From NCBI GenBank assembly GCA_963836425.1, contig CAWIJJ010000005.1, positions 1-64,000 of the forward strand: a stretch of DNA of 64,000 nt, read 5' to 3'. Position 1 is the stretch's first letter. Each line of letters begins with the position of its first letter. A program made the position numbers and the translations under genes. The notes under the pieces were generated by a model. That model did no database searches. It was not told where the DNA came from and saw nothing but the letters and a program-made list of their open reading frames with translations. This DNA is from CAWIJJ01 sp963836425 (lineage in GTDB: Bacteria > Acidobacteriota > Terriglobia > Bryobacterales > Bryobacteraceae). Positions 53,018 to 63,336 of this stretch are shown piece after piece.

Positions 53018-56000
53018 GTGACACGTGTTCGCCTGCATCAGATCCGCAGGCTGTACGAGGATGCGTTAGAGCAGGATCCCGGTAGCCGTTCGGCGTTCAT
53101 TGACCGCGCCTGCGGAAGTGATTCGGAGCTTCGGGACGAGATCCATTCCATGCTTGCGGCAGGCTCGGAGCTGGATGGTTTTCTCGATGAGCCCGCGTTT
53201 CTGCGCCAGCCTTACAGTCTTCCCGGTTCTGGCTCGCCTGCCAACGTATTTGCACCAGGGGCAATTATCGCCGAGCGGTACACCATCCTCCACCTGCAAG
53301 GGATCGGCGGGATGGGAGAAGTTTACCGGGCTGAGGACCGAACGCTAAACCGCACCGTTGCCCTTAAGGTCCTACGAGGCGAGCAACTCGGCGACGCGAA
53401 TCGGAGGCGTAGCTTGGTTGAGGAGGCGCGGGCGGCGTCAGCTCTGAACCATCCCCACATCGCGACTATCTACGATTTCGGTACATCCGATGGCCTGGAA
53501 TTCATCACGATGGAATACGTGAGCGGCCAGATGCTGGATCAAATGGTTTCAGGGCACGCCTTGCCTCTCGATCAAGCTCTGAAGTATGCCATCGAAATCG
53601 CCGACGCTCTGGTTGCCGCAGGCGCGGCAGGAATTGTGCACCGGGATCTGAAACCTGGGAATGTGATCATCACCGCGGAGAATAGCGTTAAGGTGCTGGA
53701 CTTCGGTCTGGCCAAACTCGCTGAGAGTTCGCCTCACCGCAGACGCGCGGCTACGGAGGCCGTTCCGGGCGAAACGCCAGAGCGCGGCACTGCGCTCACC
53801 AGGCACACACTGGCCGGCGAAATCGTTGGGACCGCGGCCTACATGTCGCCCGAGCAAGCGGCCGGCCGGCGCGTCGATCATCGCTCCGACATCTTCTCGT
53901 TCGGCGCTTTGGTCTATGAGATGGTCACTGGGAGAAGGGCATTCCAGGGCGAAAAACCCATGTCTACGGTGACGCAGATTCTGAGGCACGATCCACAACC
54001 GATCGGTCAATTTGCTCCGCAGTCTCCAGCCAAGCTGGAACGAGTGGTCTCGCGGTGTTTGCAGAAGGACCTCAGCCGGCGGTTCCAATCCATAGGGGAA
54101 GTCAAGACGCAGCTCGAAAGCATCCGGCACGATGTTGCGCGCCGGGCTGAGACTAGGCGTTATGGGATGGCCGCCGCCGCAGGAATGCTCGTTATTGCCG
54201 CGGCCCTGGTAAGCCTGCCCGTTTCTCGCCTGGGGCCTTCTGAAATGGCAGCGTCAAAGGGAACGAAGGCGGGCGCCGCCGCAGATGCCGTCAGGAATGG
54301 CGGATCGGTCCTGCAGCCCAGGCGATCGGTAGCGGTTCTCAATTTTCGGAACCTGTCCGGCGGCTCCGCCTCCGCATGGTTGTCGACAGCGTTGGCCGAG
54401 ATGTTCAGCAGTGAATTGGGAGCGGGCGAGCAACTCCGTATCGTGCCCGGCGAGAATGTGGACCGCATGAAGGTGGAGCTTGCCTTGACGGAGGCTGAGA
54501 GCTTCGCGCCGTCAACGCTCGCGCGGATTCGGGCGAATCTCAACGCCGATATAGTCGTGGTCGGTTCCTTTCTCCATCTCGGTAAGGAGGGGGCCAACAG
54601 GATCCGAGTCGATATCAGGCTCCAGGACGCCCGCTCCGGGCGGACAGTTGCATCGATAGTTGAGAACGGCGATGAAGCTCGCCTCTTCGACCTCGTTCTA
54701 CGATGTGGCGACGGCCTGCGTCGCCGGTTGGGGGTAGCGGCTGCGACGGAATCCGAGACCAGGAGTTTCCAGGCGTCCTTCCCAGCCAACCAGCGGGCGC
54801 TTCAGTTGTATTCGGAAGCTGTACAGAAAGCACGCCATTTCGAGGTGATGTCTGCCAGGGATCTTCTCTATGCCGCTATCAAGGAAGATCCGAATAACGC
54901 GGTGACCCGCTCGATGCTCGCTGTGGTTCTCGCGGTGCTCGGAGCGGACAAACTGGCGACCGACGAGGCGCGAATGGCCTTCGAGCAGTCCCCCGGCCTG
55001 CCGCGCGAGCAGCAGTTGTTGATCGAGGGACGATACCGCGCGATGAACCGCGAGAGAGATAAGGCGATCGCCATTTTCAGGGCGCTATTCAGTTTCTTTC
55101 CCGACAATGTGGACTACGGCGTGCTTCTGGCGAGAGAGGAGTACCGGGCTGGAAAAGGGAAAGAGTCATTGGCCACGATCGAGGAGCTGTATAAACTGCC
55201 GGCGCCTTGGTCGCAAGATCCGCAGATCCCGTTAACAGAGGCTTTCGCCGCGATGGCGTTATCCGACTTCCCGCGCGAACTGAACGCCTCCATGCATGCA
55301 GTTCGGGCGGCGGCCGCAGTGGATGCCAAGCTGCTTGTGGCCAGGGCTCGAATCCCGGAGGCGTGGGCATTGCGTAACCTCGGCCGCCCTGCGGAGGCGC
55401 GAAAGTCGCTCGAGGAGGCACTCCGGATCTACGCGGAAGCAGGAGACCGTCACGGAGCCGCACAGACGTTGAATCCATTGGCAATCATCCTTTACGACGA
55501 CCGCGATTTGGCGGGAGCCGCAAAGCTTTGGGAAGAAGCCCTTGCGTTCTACCGCGAGACCGGAGACCGCTACTCCACTTTCCTCGCGTTGAACAATCTG
55601 GCAGCTGTCCAGATGGACCTCTGGAATTTGGACGCTGCACAGCGTGGCTTCCAGGAGGGCCTCGAACTTAGCTTGGAGGTCGGCCGCAGACCGGCGATAG
55701 CTGCCGCGCACAGTGGGTTGGCGGAAGTGATCCGTTATCAGGGCGATCTCGATCGAGCGTTGGAGCACTATACTAAGGCACTCAACATCGCCCGCGAAGT
55801 CGGTGAAAAGGGCCGGACTGCCGAATATCTTTTCGGACAAGCGCAGGTGTTCCGACTTAGAGGCGACCTGAATCGCGCGCGGCTTCTGCATGCGGATGCT
55901 CTCAAGCTCCGCCAGGAGACCAGGCAGCCTGCGCACCAAGCTCAAAGCCGCGTGGCCGTCGCCCGGATTGCCATAGATGCAGGGCGGTTCGCCGAAGCGG

Positions 56001-56455
56001 AATCCGAGGCCCGTTTCGCGTCGGAACTCTTCGCCAAAACCAAACGAACCACGAGCGCTGCCGAAGCGGACGCTCTGGTTGCGGAATCCCTGCTCGAACA
56101 GCGACGGGCTGACGAGGCCGTGGCAATGCTTTCCGGAATAGAAGAAGGGCTGAAGGTCCGCGCTGATAATGCGCAATTGCTCCGGCTCGATCTGTTGCGC
56201 GCGCGGGTACGCGCGGCGACCGGCCAGACCGCTGAAGCGTTGAAGCTCCTCGAAGCAGCCGCCGCCCGAACCGCCACTGGTCCCTTGGAGTTGCACTATG
56301 AGGTGCGGTTCCACTGGGGATCGATCGAGCGGCAACGCGGGAGCGAACCTGCGGGGCGTAAGATTCTAGCGGCGCTATCGGCTGACGCCCGCAGCAAGGG
56401 GTTTAAGCTTTTCGCCGATAAGGCTGCTAAAGCGCTTCAAGCACCCCGCCGCTGA
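53018..56455 (+). CDS. Transmembrane Ser/Thr protein kinase with TPR sensor domain
   Basis: 1145 residues. Kinase domain about 85-370: glycine loop GIGGMGEVYRAED, Lys in VALKVL, catalytic HRDLKPGN, DFGLAKL and GTAAYMSPEQAAG. A single membrane helix follows (MAAAAGMLVIAAALVSLPVS, about 388-407). The outside part has a TolB/FlgO-like region (RSVAVLNFRNLSGG to RVDIRLQDARSG, about 440-570) and about eight TPR-type repeats (600-1120). The start is a GTG. Divergent from the ECF sigma factor; probably a signalling pair. Confidence 0.9.
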   Translation: MTRVRLHQIRRLYEDALEQDPGSRSAFIDRACGSDSELRDEIHSMLAAGSELDGFLDEPAFLRQPYSLPGSGSPANVFAPGAIIAERYTILHLQGIGGMGEVYRAEDRTLNRTVALKVLRGEQLGDANRRRSLVEEARAASALNHPHIATIYDFGTSDGLEFITMEYVSGQMLDQMVSGHALPLDQALKYAIEIADALVAAGAAGIVHRDLKPGNVIITAENSVKVLDFGLAKLAESSPHRRRAATEAVPGETPERGTALTRHTLAGEIVGTAAYMSPEQAAGRRVDHRSDIFSFGALVYEMVTGRRAFQGEKPMSTVTQILRHDPQPIGQFAPQSPAKLERVVSRCLQKDLSRRFQSIGEVKTQLESIRHDVARRAETRRYGMAAAAGMLVIAAALVSLPVSRLGPSEMAASKGTKAGAAADAVRNGGSVLQPRRSVAVLNFRNLSGGSASAWLSTALAEMFSSELGAGEQLRIVPGENVDRMKVELALTEAESFAPSTLARIRANLNADIVVVGSFLHLGKEGANRIRVDIRLQDARSGRTVASIVENGDEARLFDLVLRCGDGLRRRLGVAAATESETRSFQASFPANQRALQLYSEAVQKARHFEVMSARDLLYAAIKEDPNNAVTRSMLAVVLAVLGADKLATDEARMAFEQSPGLPREQQLLIEGRYRAMNRERDKAIAIFRALFSFFPDNVDYGVLLAREEYRAGKGKESLATIEELYKLPAPWSQDPQIPLTEAFAAMALSDFPRELNASMHAVRAAAAVDAKLLVARARIPEAWALRNLGRPAEARKSLEEALRIYAEAGDRHGAAQTLNPLAIILYDDRDLAGAAKLWEEALAFYRETGDRYSTFLALNNLAAVQMDLWNLDAAQRGFQEGLELSLEVGRRPAIAAAHSGLAEVIRYQGDLDRALEHYTKALNIAREVGEKGRTAEYLFGQAQVFRLRGDLNRARLLHADALKLRQETRQPAHQAQSRVAVARIAIDAGRFAEAESEARFASELFAKTKRTTSAAEADALVAESLLEQRRADEAVAMLSGIEEGLKVRADNAQLLRLDLLRARVRAATGQTAEALKLLEAAAARTATGPLELHYEVRFHWGSIERQRGSEPAGRKILAALSADARSKGFKLFADKAAKALQAPRR

Positions 56456-56594
56456 CCCGCGCGAGAGATGCCGCGGAACACCCTTCCAATCTTCGGGTCA
56501 ATCCAAATTTATTTGAGCCAGTTTGTCCGTTTTCCGGGCTGTTGACTATAGAGACCCTGGGGATCTGCTGTATGGCTTTTGAGAGGAGCATCTT

Positions 56595-57061
56595 GTGATC
56601 TTCCCGACCATCGTCTTGGCCGCGCTCGTTTGCCTTCCCGGCTGGGGACAGGACCAGAGTTGGAATCGTGTCGTTAAGCTCTCGCCCGCAGATCCAATTC
56701 AGGTCCTACAAAAGGATGGGCATACCGTCGACGAAAAATTCCAGAGCTTGTCGCCCGAAAGTCTCACACTGGAAAACCGCAAACAGGCAAGTTCGCTAGC
56801 CCTTACTTCGAACAAGCAAGTTTCAGTGCGGCGGAAAGCATCGCGATGGAAGGCGGCTGGCATCGGCGCGGCAGTAGGATTCGGAGTCGGGTTTCCGATC
56901 GGCGCCGCCTCCGCTGGTTATTTGAGGGATCGGAATAGCCCGAAATTCTCCCTGCGCGCCGGGTTCGGCACGTCAATCGGGTTATTGGCGCTGGAATTAG
57001 ATCTGGCATCGGAGCACTTGTCGGCGGATCGCGTTACGACACGATTTATCGAACTAAGTGA
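56595..57061 (+). CDS. Small secreted protein of Sm-like/glycine-zipper type, apparently frameshifted near the end
   Basis: Signal peptide, then a region beginning WNRVVKLSPADPIQVLQKDGH and a basic/glycine-zipper stretch (RWKAAGIGAAVGFGVGFPIGAA). In the initial frame the ORF runs to 57074, but the last 30 residues look out of frame. In the next frame a family-like ending appears, RVIGAGIRSGIGALVGGSR then TIYRTK, stopping at 57061. A 1-base change near 56970-56985 would explain this. It resembles the proteins at 61177 and 61802. Function unknown; a membrane-associated role is likely. Confidence 0.6.
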
Positions 57062-57110
57062 AGAGCGTGGCTGATGCGCGTCGCAAGCCCGCAGTCAATG
57101 AGGAGGACCT

Positions 57111-60100
57111 ATGCGTAACTGGATCGGTGTATTTATCTTTGTCATCGGCTCACTCTGGGCACAGTCGGAATCGGCCAGTCTCGGCGGTACGGTTGGCGAT
57201 GCCGGTGGGGCGGTCATGCCGCAGGTCGTCATCTCCGTGAGGAACGAAGGCACTGGTGTGGCAGTCCGCACCGTCACGGATGAATCCGGCCGGTACTTCG
57301 TGCCCGGTCTGAGACCGGCAATCTACACCGTGACGGCGGAGCGCACCGGGTTCAAGAAATTCGTCAACGCGGGTCTGACGCTGCAAGTGAACCAGACGGC
57401 GCGCCTGGATATTGCGCTTGCCGTTGGCGACGTGGCGGAACAGATCACGGTGTCCGCCGAGGCGTCTATCCTGGAGACCGAGACGTCCGGCCGCGGCGCC
57501 GTCATCGACGGCCGCAAGATCGTCGAGCTACCGCTCAACGGGCGCGACTACAATCTGCTCGCGCAGTTGTCACCCGGCGTCCTGCCCGCCACGCCCCGTC
57601 TGCAATCCATCGGTTTCAAGGGCGCTTTCAATGTGAACGGCAACCGCGCGTTCCAAAATGCCTTTCTCCTGGACGGGGTGGACAACACCTCCTACTCCAA
57701 CTCTTTCCGCGGCGGCAACACGCAAATCGTGCAACCTTCGATCGACGCTCTCCAGGAGTTCAAGATTCAGACGAACGCCTACGGCGCGGAATTCGGACGC
57801 AGCGCGGGCGCCGTGGTGAACGCCGTGATCAAATCGGGAACCAACGCACTGCACGGCTCCGCTTACGAGTTCCATCGCAACCGCTCGCTGGATGCGACGA
57901 ACTTCTTCTCGAATAAGACGGGCTCCGGCGACCCGTTTCGCCTGCGCAACCAGTTCGGAGGAACACTCGGCGGCCCCATCGTCAGGAACAAGCTGTTTCT
58001 GTTTGGTGATTACGAAGGACTGCGTGACCGTACCGGCACAGTGAGACCGACCTCGGTGCCGCAGCCGATCTGGGCCAGAGGAATGTTTACCGTCCCCATT
58101 TACAACCCGTTCAATCCGAACGACACCGGCGCGGATTTTCAGAGAACCGCGACCGCTGACTGCAATGACGGTCGCGGAAGCTGCTGGATCATTCCATCGA
58201 GCCTGATCGACCCCGTAGGGCAGAAGGTGCTGAACGTCAACCCTGTTCCAAATACAGGAACTCCCGGACAGGTGGATAACAACTACGTAAGTGTACCCAT
58301 CGACAGGAACCGGACGGACCAGTTCGACATACGAGTCGATGAAAATATCGCCGACGGATTCAATCTGTTCGGGCGGTATTCCTTTTCCGACACCAATCTG
58401 TTCCGGCCAGGACCGCGGCCGGGGCTTTCGGAAGGATCCTCGAACGACACCTTCGGCTCGGCTCTTTGGCGGTCGCAGGCCGTCGCCGCGGGCGCCACCT
58501 GGACGCTCTCGCCAAAAGCGGCTTCCGAATCGCGATTCGGCTGGGCGAGGGGGAACTACTATCAAACGCCGGTGAATGCAGGTTCCGGCTGCCCCGACCA
58601 GCTCATCGGCATCCGGGGCTTGCCCACTGATGAAGCCATCTGCGGAGGGCTTCCCGTCTTCGACTTGCCGGGCGGGCTGGGAAGAAGGATCGGACGCACC
58701 ACGTCCCAACCGCAGTTCCAAACGCCGCGCTCGTATGATTTTCGTGAGTCGCTGGCGTGGATCCGCTCCAATCATGCGCTTAAGTTCGGCGCCGAGGTAT
58801 TGCACGTCTCGACCGGGATTCGCGACATCAGCGCCTTGCTTGGCCGGTTCACGTTCAGCGGCCGGTTCTCCGGACAGACTACCGGAGCGAGCGCCGGGTA
58901 TCAGGGAGGAGTCGCGGACCTGCTGATGGGACTGCCGACGCAGTACGCGCAGGACTCGAACACCGTGTTCCACCAATCGCAGAACATGTACTTCCTCTTT
59001 GCCCAGGATGATTGGAAGATTAGCCGTAAACTCACGGTCAACTATGGTGTGCGATATGAGTTCGCCACCCCGCCGGTCGAACGCGACAATCAGTCGGCCA
59101 ACTATGATCCTGCGGCGCGGGCATTCGTCGCGGCGAAACAAGGAGGGCTGTTCGAGCGCAGCCTGATTCACGCGGATTACAACAATATCGCACCCCGGTT
59201 TGGTTTCGCGTACACCGCGCTGACTGGAACAGTGTTGCGCGGAGCTTACGGAGTCTTCTACAACCACACCAACCGGATGGGCCGCGAGGGGCTGCTTGGC
59301 TTCAATTACCCGTTTGTGGTGGCGCGAACGCAGCAGATCTCGGGAAGCAACATTCTGAAGGCGTCGAACGCATTCCTCCGTTTACAGGAGGGGATCCCTG
59401 CCGGATTTGTGGACGCATCGAAAGTGGATCCATCCACCGTGAGCCGCAAGGCCCAGGACATGAACCAGCGAACGCCGTACACTCAGCAATGGAACTTCGG
59501 CCTTCAGCAGGAACTCGCGAAAAACATGATGTTCGAACTCGCCTATGTAGGCAATCGCGGCGTGAAACTGCCTGCGTTTCGAAACCTGAATCAATTACCG
59601 GTCGTGTTCAACAGCGCGGGAGTGCCCGGTGCGGGTCCGCGTCCCCTGGCTGGTCTTGGCCTGAATGCTGATATTCAACTACTGGAGAACTTGGGGGTCT
59701 CGAACTATCACTCGCTGCAAGCGAGGATCGAGAAACGCTTCTCCTCCGGGATTTCCGGTCTGTTGTCCTACACTTGGGGCAAAGCACTGACGAATGCCGT
59801 CGATCACCTTTCGACTTCGGGAGGCGGAAATGGCCTGGATGTTGGCGTTTTTAAGGAGGCCCAAAACGGCAGCGAGCGCCGGGCTGAGTATGGGCTGGCC
59901 GAATTCGACGTGCAGCATCGTCTGATCGGGTCCGCCGTCTGGCAGTTGCCCTTCCGCAGAAACCGCCCCCTCGGGATTCTGTTCGGCGATTGGGAGTTTT
60001 CACCGATCGTCACTGTCCAGAGCGGGTTGGGCTTAACAATCGTGCAATCGAACCTCCTCAGCCTGGGAGGCGAGAGGCAAAGCCGCCCGAACAGGATTGC

Positions 60101-60458
60101 GAATGGGGCGCTTCCCGGTTCGCAGCGCACGGTAGACCGCTATTTCGACACGAACGCGTTCCGGATCCTACAAACGAACCCTGCGGCTGACGGGTTCGTT
60201 CCCTTCCAGGCGTTCGGGAATTCCGGAGTGGGAGTGCTGCGCGGACCGGAGTTGTTCAATATCGACTTCAATCTGAGCAGGAATTTCGCATTGACGGAGA
60301 AGCACATGCTTCAGTTTCGTGCGGAGTTCTTCAATGCGTTGAATCGTGCGAACTTCGGTGTGCCGGGCGTGAACATCAGCAGCGGAGGCTTCGGACAGAT
60401 CATACAGACGAGCACCGAGGCGCGAATCATACAGCTTGCCCTCAAATACAGGTTCTGA
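57111..60458 (+). CDS. TonB-dependent receptor, Oar-type, with carboxypeptidase-like N-terminus
   Basis: 1115-residue outer-membrane receptor. Signal peptide (WIGVFIFVIGSLWAQ), CarboxypepD_reg-like domain (ASLGGTVGDAGGAVMPQVVI to LDIALAVGDVAEQITV), plug domain with ELPLNGRDYNLLAQLSPGV and FLLDGVDNT, and a barrel ending RIIQLALKYRF. Substrate unknown. AGGAGGA precedes the ATG. It lies between small secreted proteins and downstream of the kinase, which may place it under the ECF/kinase pair. Confidence 0.9.
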   Translation: MRNWIGVFIFVIGSLWAQSESASLGGTVGDAGGAVMPQVVISVRNEGTGVAVRTVTDESGRYFVPGLRPAIYTVTAERTGFKKFVNAGLTLQVNQTARLDIALAVGDVAEQITVSAEASILETETSGRGAVIDGRKIVELPLNGRDYNLLAQLSPGVLPATPRLQSIGFKGAFNVNGNRAFQNAFLLDGVDNTSYSNSFRGGNTQIVQPSIDALQEFKIQTNAYGAEFGRSAGAVVNAVIKSGTNALHGSAYEFHRNRSLDATNFFSNKTGSGDPFRLRNQFGGTLGGPIVRNKLFLFGDYEGLRDRTGTVRPTSVPQPIWARGMFTVPIYNPFNPNDTGADFQRTATADCNDGRGSCWIIPSSLIDPVGQKVLNVNPVPNTGTPGQVDNNYVSVPIDRNRTDQFDIRVDENIADGFNLFGRYSFSDTNLFRPGPRPGLSEGSSNDTFGSALWRSQAVAAGATWTLSPKAASESRFGWARGNYYQTPVNAGSGCPDQLIGIRGLPTDEAICGGLPVFDLPGGLGRRIGRTTSQPQFQTPRSYDFRESLAWIRSNHALKFGAEVLHVSTGIRDISALLGRFTFSGRFSGQTTGASAGYQGGVADLLMGLPTQYAQDSNTVFHQSQNMYFLFAQDDWKISRKLTVNYGVRYEFATPPVERDNQSANYDPAARAFVAAKQGGLFERSLIHADYNNIAPRFGFAYTALTGTVLRGAYGVFYNHTNRMGREGLLGFNYPFVVARTQQISGSNILKASNAFLRLQEGIPAGFVDASKVDPSTVSRKAQDMNQRTPYTQQWNFGLQQELAKNMMFELAYVGNRGVKLPAFRNLNQLPVVFNSAGVPGAGPRPLAGLGLNADIQLLENLGVSNYHSLQARIEKRFSSGISGLLSYTWGKALTNAVDHLSTSGGGNGLDVGVFKEAQNGSERRAEYGLAEFDVQHRLIGSAVWQLPFRRNRPLGILFGDWEFSPIVTVQSGLGLTIVQSNLLSLGGERQSRPNRIANGALPGSQRTVDRYFDTNAFRILQTNPAADGFVPFQAFGNSGVGVLRGPELFNIDFNLSRNFALTEKHMLQFRAEFFNALNRANFGVPGVNISSGGFGQIIQTSTEARIIQLALKYRF

Positions 60459-60470
60459 TATGGAGCGGAG

Positions 60471-61082
60471 ATGCAAAAACTTCTTTACCTGATATTTTCG
60501 TTATCGCAGGTGCTGCGCTGCGCGGTCGATATGCCGCGCTACTTCGAAGCGAATGCCGGCCCGGCGCCTTCTCCGGTGCGCTTCCTATCCAGGTCCGCGG
60601 ATCATACTGTGTTCCTCACCGGCTCGGAAGCGGTCTCGGCCTGCGCGGCAGGTCCGAGCTCGCTGCGGTTCATCAACAGCCGGGCGGACGTGAAGCCAGC
60701 CGGCATCGATGCGGCTCCCGGCAGGGTGAATTATCTGATCGGCAACGACCCACGCGCGTGGCGCACGAACATCCCGACATTCCGCGGAGTCCGCTATCGC
60801 GAGATGGACAGTGGAATCGACGCGGTTTTCAATGTGGGTGAGTATGATTTCCTGGTAGCGCCGGGCGCTCGTCCGTTGGTGATCGATCCGGTGTTGCTCT
60901 ATACCACTTACCTCGGTGGCAGCGGCGGCGAAACACGAATCCGCGGTCTTGGCTCAGGCCCTAGTCCGGGGACGCTCTTCGCAAGCCGGCGTCTGCGGGT
61001 GCTGGTGGGCTGCGGCGAACCCGACCTTGAAATCGTCATGGACAGACAGTCAACCAATCAGACAAGGGTGACAATCCAATGA
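60471..61082 (+). pseudogene. Truncated SBBP/DUF7948-type beta-propeller protein
   Basis: 203 residues read from this start. The N-terminus FEANAGPAPSPVRFLSRS, VNYLIGNDPRAWRTNIPTF and PLVIDPVLLYTTYLGGSGG match the start of large acidobacterial SBBP-repeat proteins. The usual middle (between YDFLVAPGA and LVIDPVL) is missing and everything after the first propeller strand is lost, so it seems to be an internally deleted, truncated remnant. The last 40 residues are unrelated. Confidence 0.6.
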
Positions 61083-61176
61083 GGATGCGCACAACGAGTT
61101 ACGAGTCAAAGTCACGGAAACATCGGACGCGACGGTCGAAAGATAAGCGCCATAGTTTTGGCAGGAGTGATATGCA

Positions 61177-61584
61177 ATGACTTTTCACATTCGACAAAAG
61201 AGCCTCGCGGTTCTGTTAATTGCAGCGCTGTGGGTCCTCACAACCGCCCACCCGGCTCTCGCCCAACCGCCGGCAGCGGCTGCCGCCAGGATCAGAGAAC
61301 AGGTCCACGATCTGAACGCCAAAGCTGCTCAGGTGCGCGTTACCCTCGCCACCGGCGGCACGCTGAATGGCCACATCGTGCAGGTCGGCGATGAGACATT
61401 TCTCCTTCGACAAAAGGCCGGTCCTGATATGACCGTGCAATATGCCGCCGTGACACGCATTCAGAAGCAGGGACGCGGGAAAAAAGCCATCCTGATACCT
61501 GCACTCATCGGGGGAGCCGCCGTGATGGTGTTGTGCGTCGCTCCCTATCCCATTGGATTTCTATGTCGCCGCGATCCCTCGTAA
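61177..61584 (+). CDS. Small secreted/membrane protein with Sm-like region
   Basis: 135 residues. Signal peptide (LAVLLIAALWVLTTAHPALA), then an Sm-like beta region (VRVTLATGGTLNGHIVQVGD followed by ETFLLRQK and VQYAAVTRIQK), then a helix (AILIPALIGGAAVMVLCVAP). It resembles the proteins at 56595 and 61802 in layout. Function unknown. Confidence 0.6.
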   Translation: MTFHIRQKSLAVLLIAALWVLTTAHPALAQPPAAAAARIREQVHDLNAKAAQVRVTLATGGTLNGHIVQVGDETFLLRQKAGPDMTVQYAAVTRIQKQGRGKKAILIPALIGGAAVMVLCVAPYPIGFLCRRDPS

Positions 61585-61801
61585 CGATTCAATTGAGTGG
61601 CAGTCACCTCGGTTTTTGGCGTGTGAGGATTGCATACCCATGAAGATACGCAACGCTTTTTTGGGTAACTTTCCTTGGGATTCGCTGGAGAATGTTCGGC
61701 ACACGGTAATCGGAAGCGGAGTGGGGGCTACTTCCTTGGGAAGCGAGCCGACCCGCACGTGACCACAATCCGGATTCTTCCGCAGAACTAAGAGGCGCAC
61801 G

Positions 61802-62281
61802 ATGAGTAGGAAACATTCGACGTCCCACATCCGTATCATGATGCTTGCGATGGTGCCAGCTTGTGCTTTTGGACAGTCGACAGAAGCCTCGTGGAGCAAT
61901 CTCAGCCGATTGCGCGCGGGCCAGAAGGTCGAAGTAGTCGATATGAAGCTGAAGGCGACTGCGGGCAGGTTCACTGCATTTTCCGAAGGCACGATTTCCC
62001 TGCTGGTGGGCAAGGACCAAATATCGATTCCGCGCGCCAACGTCTTGAGCGTGAAGAATCGGGAAAGTTCTCATCGCAGGCGAAATACGCTGCTTGGACT
62101 TGCGATTGGCGCGGCGGGAGGTCTGGCAATTGGTGCTATCCAAGGCGCGGCCTCCAGTGAGGAGGGGGAGATCTTTCTGCTGTGGACCCCAATCGGTGCG
62201 GTTTTGGGAGCAGGCGTGGGTGCTGCCCTGCCTGCCGGGCAGGTGACCGTTTATCGGGCCAAGGCTCGTCCGACACCTTAG
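61802..62281 (+). CDS. Small secreted/membrane protein with Sm-like region and glycine zipper
   Basis: 159 residues. A signal or anchor helix (IRIMMLAMVPACAFG), an Sm-like region (LRAGQKVEVVDMKLKATAGRF, SEGTISLLVGKDQISIPRANV), and two glycine-zipper helices (LLGLAIGAAGGLAIGAIQG; IGAVLGAGVGAALPAGQV). The best-preserved member of the three-gene family. Function unknown. 61585-61801 holds no gene I can support. Confidence 0.65.
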   Translation: MSRKHSTSHIRIMMLAMVPACAFGQSTEASWSNLSRLRAGQKVEVVDMKLKATAGRFTAFSEGTISLLVGKDQISIPRANVLSVKNRESSHRRRNTLLGLAIGAAGGLAIGAIQGAASSEEGEIFLLWTPIGAVLGAGVGAALPAGQVTVYRAKARPTP

Positions 62282-62430
62282 CCGGTTTCAGATGAAGTCT
62301 TGAATTTCCCCTCTGGGCATTCCAATTCGGGAGGTTGCGAATGACAGTTCGAACATATGGTTGTCGTTATACGCCGGGTTGCCGCGCTTCAGAGGGAATC
62401 CGGCCCATTCAGGTGCTCGCGAGGTCCGTC

Positions 62431-63306
62431 ATGGGTAGAAAGTCGATTTTGATCACGCTGGCTTCGGTCTTGCTTTTCGCGTCTGCCGCGTTCACGCAGC
62501 CTGCGGAGGACCGGCAGGCGAACCAGCTCACGGCAAACGAGAAAGCTGCCGGGTGGATACTCCTTTTCGATGGCAAAACCTGGACTAACTGGACCTTAAG
62601 CAGGGTTCGGAAGAGCTCATGGTGGAAGATTGAAAAGGGTTGGATACGAAGCGTGCCGCGCGGGAAGTCCGGAGACTTACGGCGGCTGGCGACGCTTGAG
62701 TCATTTCGCAACTTCGAGCTGCAATTCGACTGGAAAATCGCGAAGGAGGGAAACTCAGGTGTCAAATACCGTATCCAGCGGGTGTGGCGTTTCAGACCGG
62801 AGGACATGGATACAGGTAAACCTTTGCTTTTGCCGCCCACGCTGGAGTCATTGGAGTCCGGAACGGCCATGGGTTTTGAATACCAGTTGACGGATGATGA
62901 GAATGCCCCGGACGCGCTTGACAGTCCCTCTCGTTCCAGCGCCGCGTTGTACAGGATCGTGGCCCCGCGAAAACCGCGTCCAGTAGTTGCCGGCACGCTT
63001 CACTCAACTCGCATCAAGGTATCCGGCGATCGCTTTGAGCATTGGCTGGACGGTGAGCGGGTGGCTGAGGGGGACTTGAGGTCCGACGCTCTCCGGGCTG
63101 TTCTGGAAAAGAACCGGGCGGCCGGTCTGAGAAAATTCGAAACAGCTACGGCTAAGGAAGAGCAGCAGAAGTATGACGGGCTCTTAGAGCGCCTGACGGC
63201 GGAAGCACTGTTAGGCCTGCACGCCGACGAGAGTCCGATCGACTTCCAGCACCACCGGAGCGCCGTTTGGTTCCGCAACATCAAAATTCGGAGGTTGGAG
63301 AATTAG
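62431..63306 (+). CDS. Secreted DUF1080 (3-keto-disaccharide hydrolase-like) protein
   Basis: 291 residues. Signal peptide (ILITLASVLLFASAAFTQP) and a concanavalin-like sandwich typical of DUF1080/PF06439: GWILLFDGKTWTNW, FELQFDWKIAKEGNSGVKYR, GFEYQLTDDEN and the C-terminal AVWFRNIKIRRL. Some members hydrolyse 3-keto-glycosides; others are uncharacterised. The ATG at 62431 gives the signal peptide. Confidence 0.85.
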   Translation: MGRKSILITLASVLLFASAAFTQPAEDRQANQLTANEKAAGWILLFDGKTWTNWTLSRVRKSSWWKIEKGWIRSVPRGKSGDLRRLATLESFRNFELQFDWKIAKEGNSGVKYRIQRVWRFRPEDMDTGKPLLLPPTLESLESGTAMGFEYQLTDDENAPDALDSPSRSSAALYRIVAPRKPRPVVAGTLHSTRIKVSGDRFEHWLDGERVAEGDLRSDALRAVLEKNRAAGLRKFETATAKEEQQKYDGLLERLTAEALLGLHADESPIDFQHHRSAVWFRNIKIRRLEN

Positions 63307-63336
63307 CTATTTCCTCCAGGACCAGAGGTTAGATTC

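Noticed and set aside
56542..56575. Sigma-70 promoter starting with TTGACT before the 56595 gene
   Set aside because: No -10 element lies at acceptable spacing.
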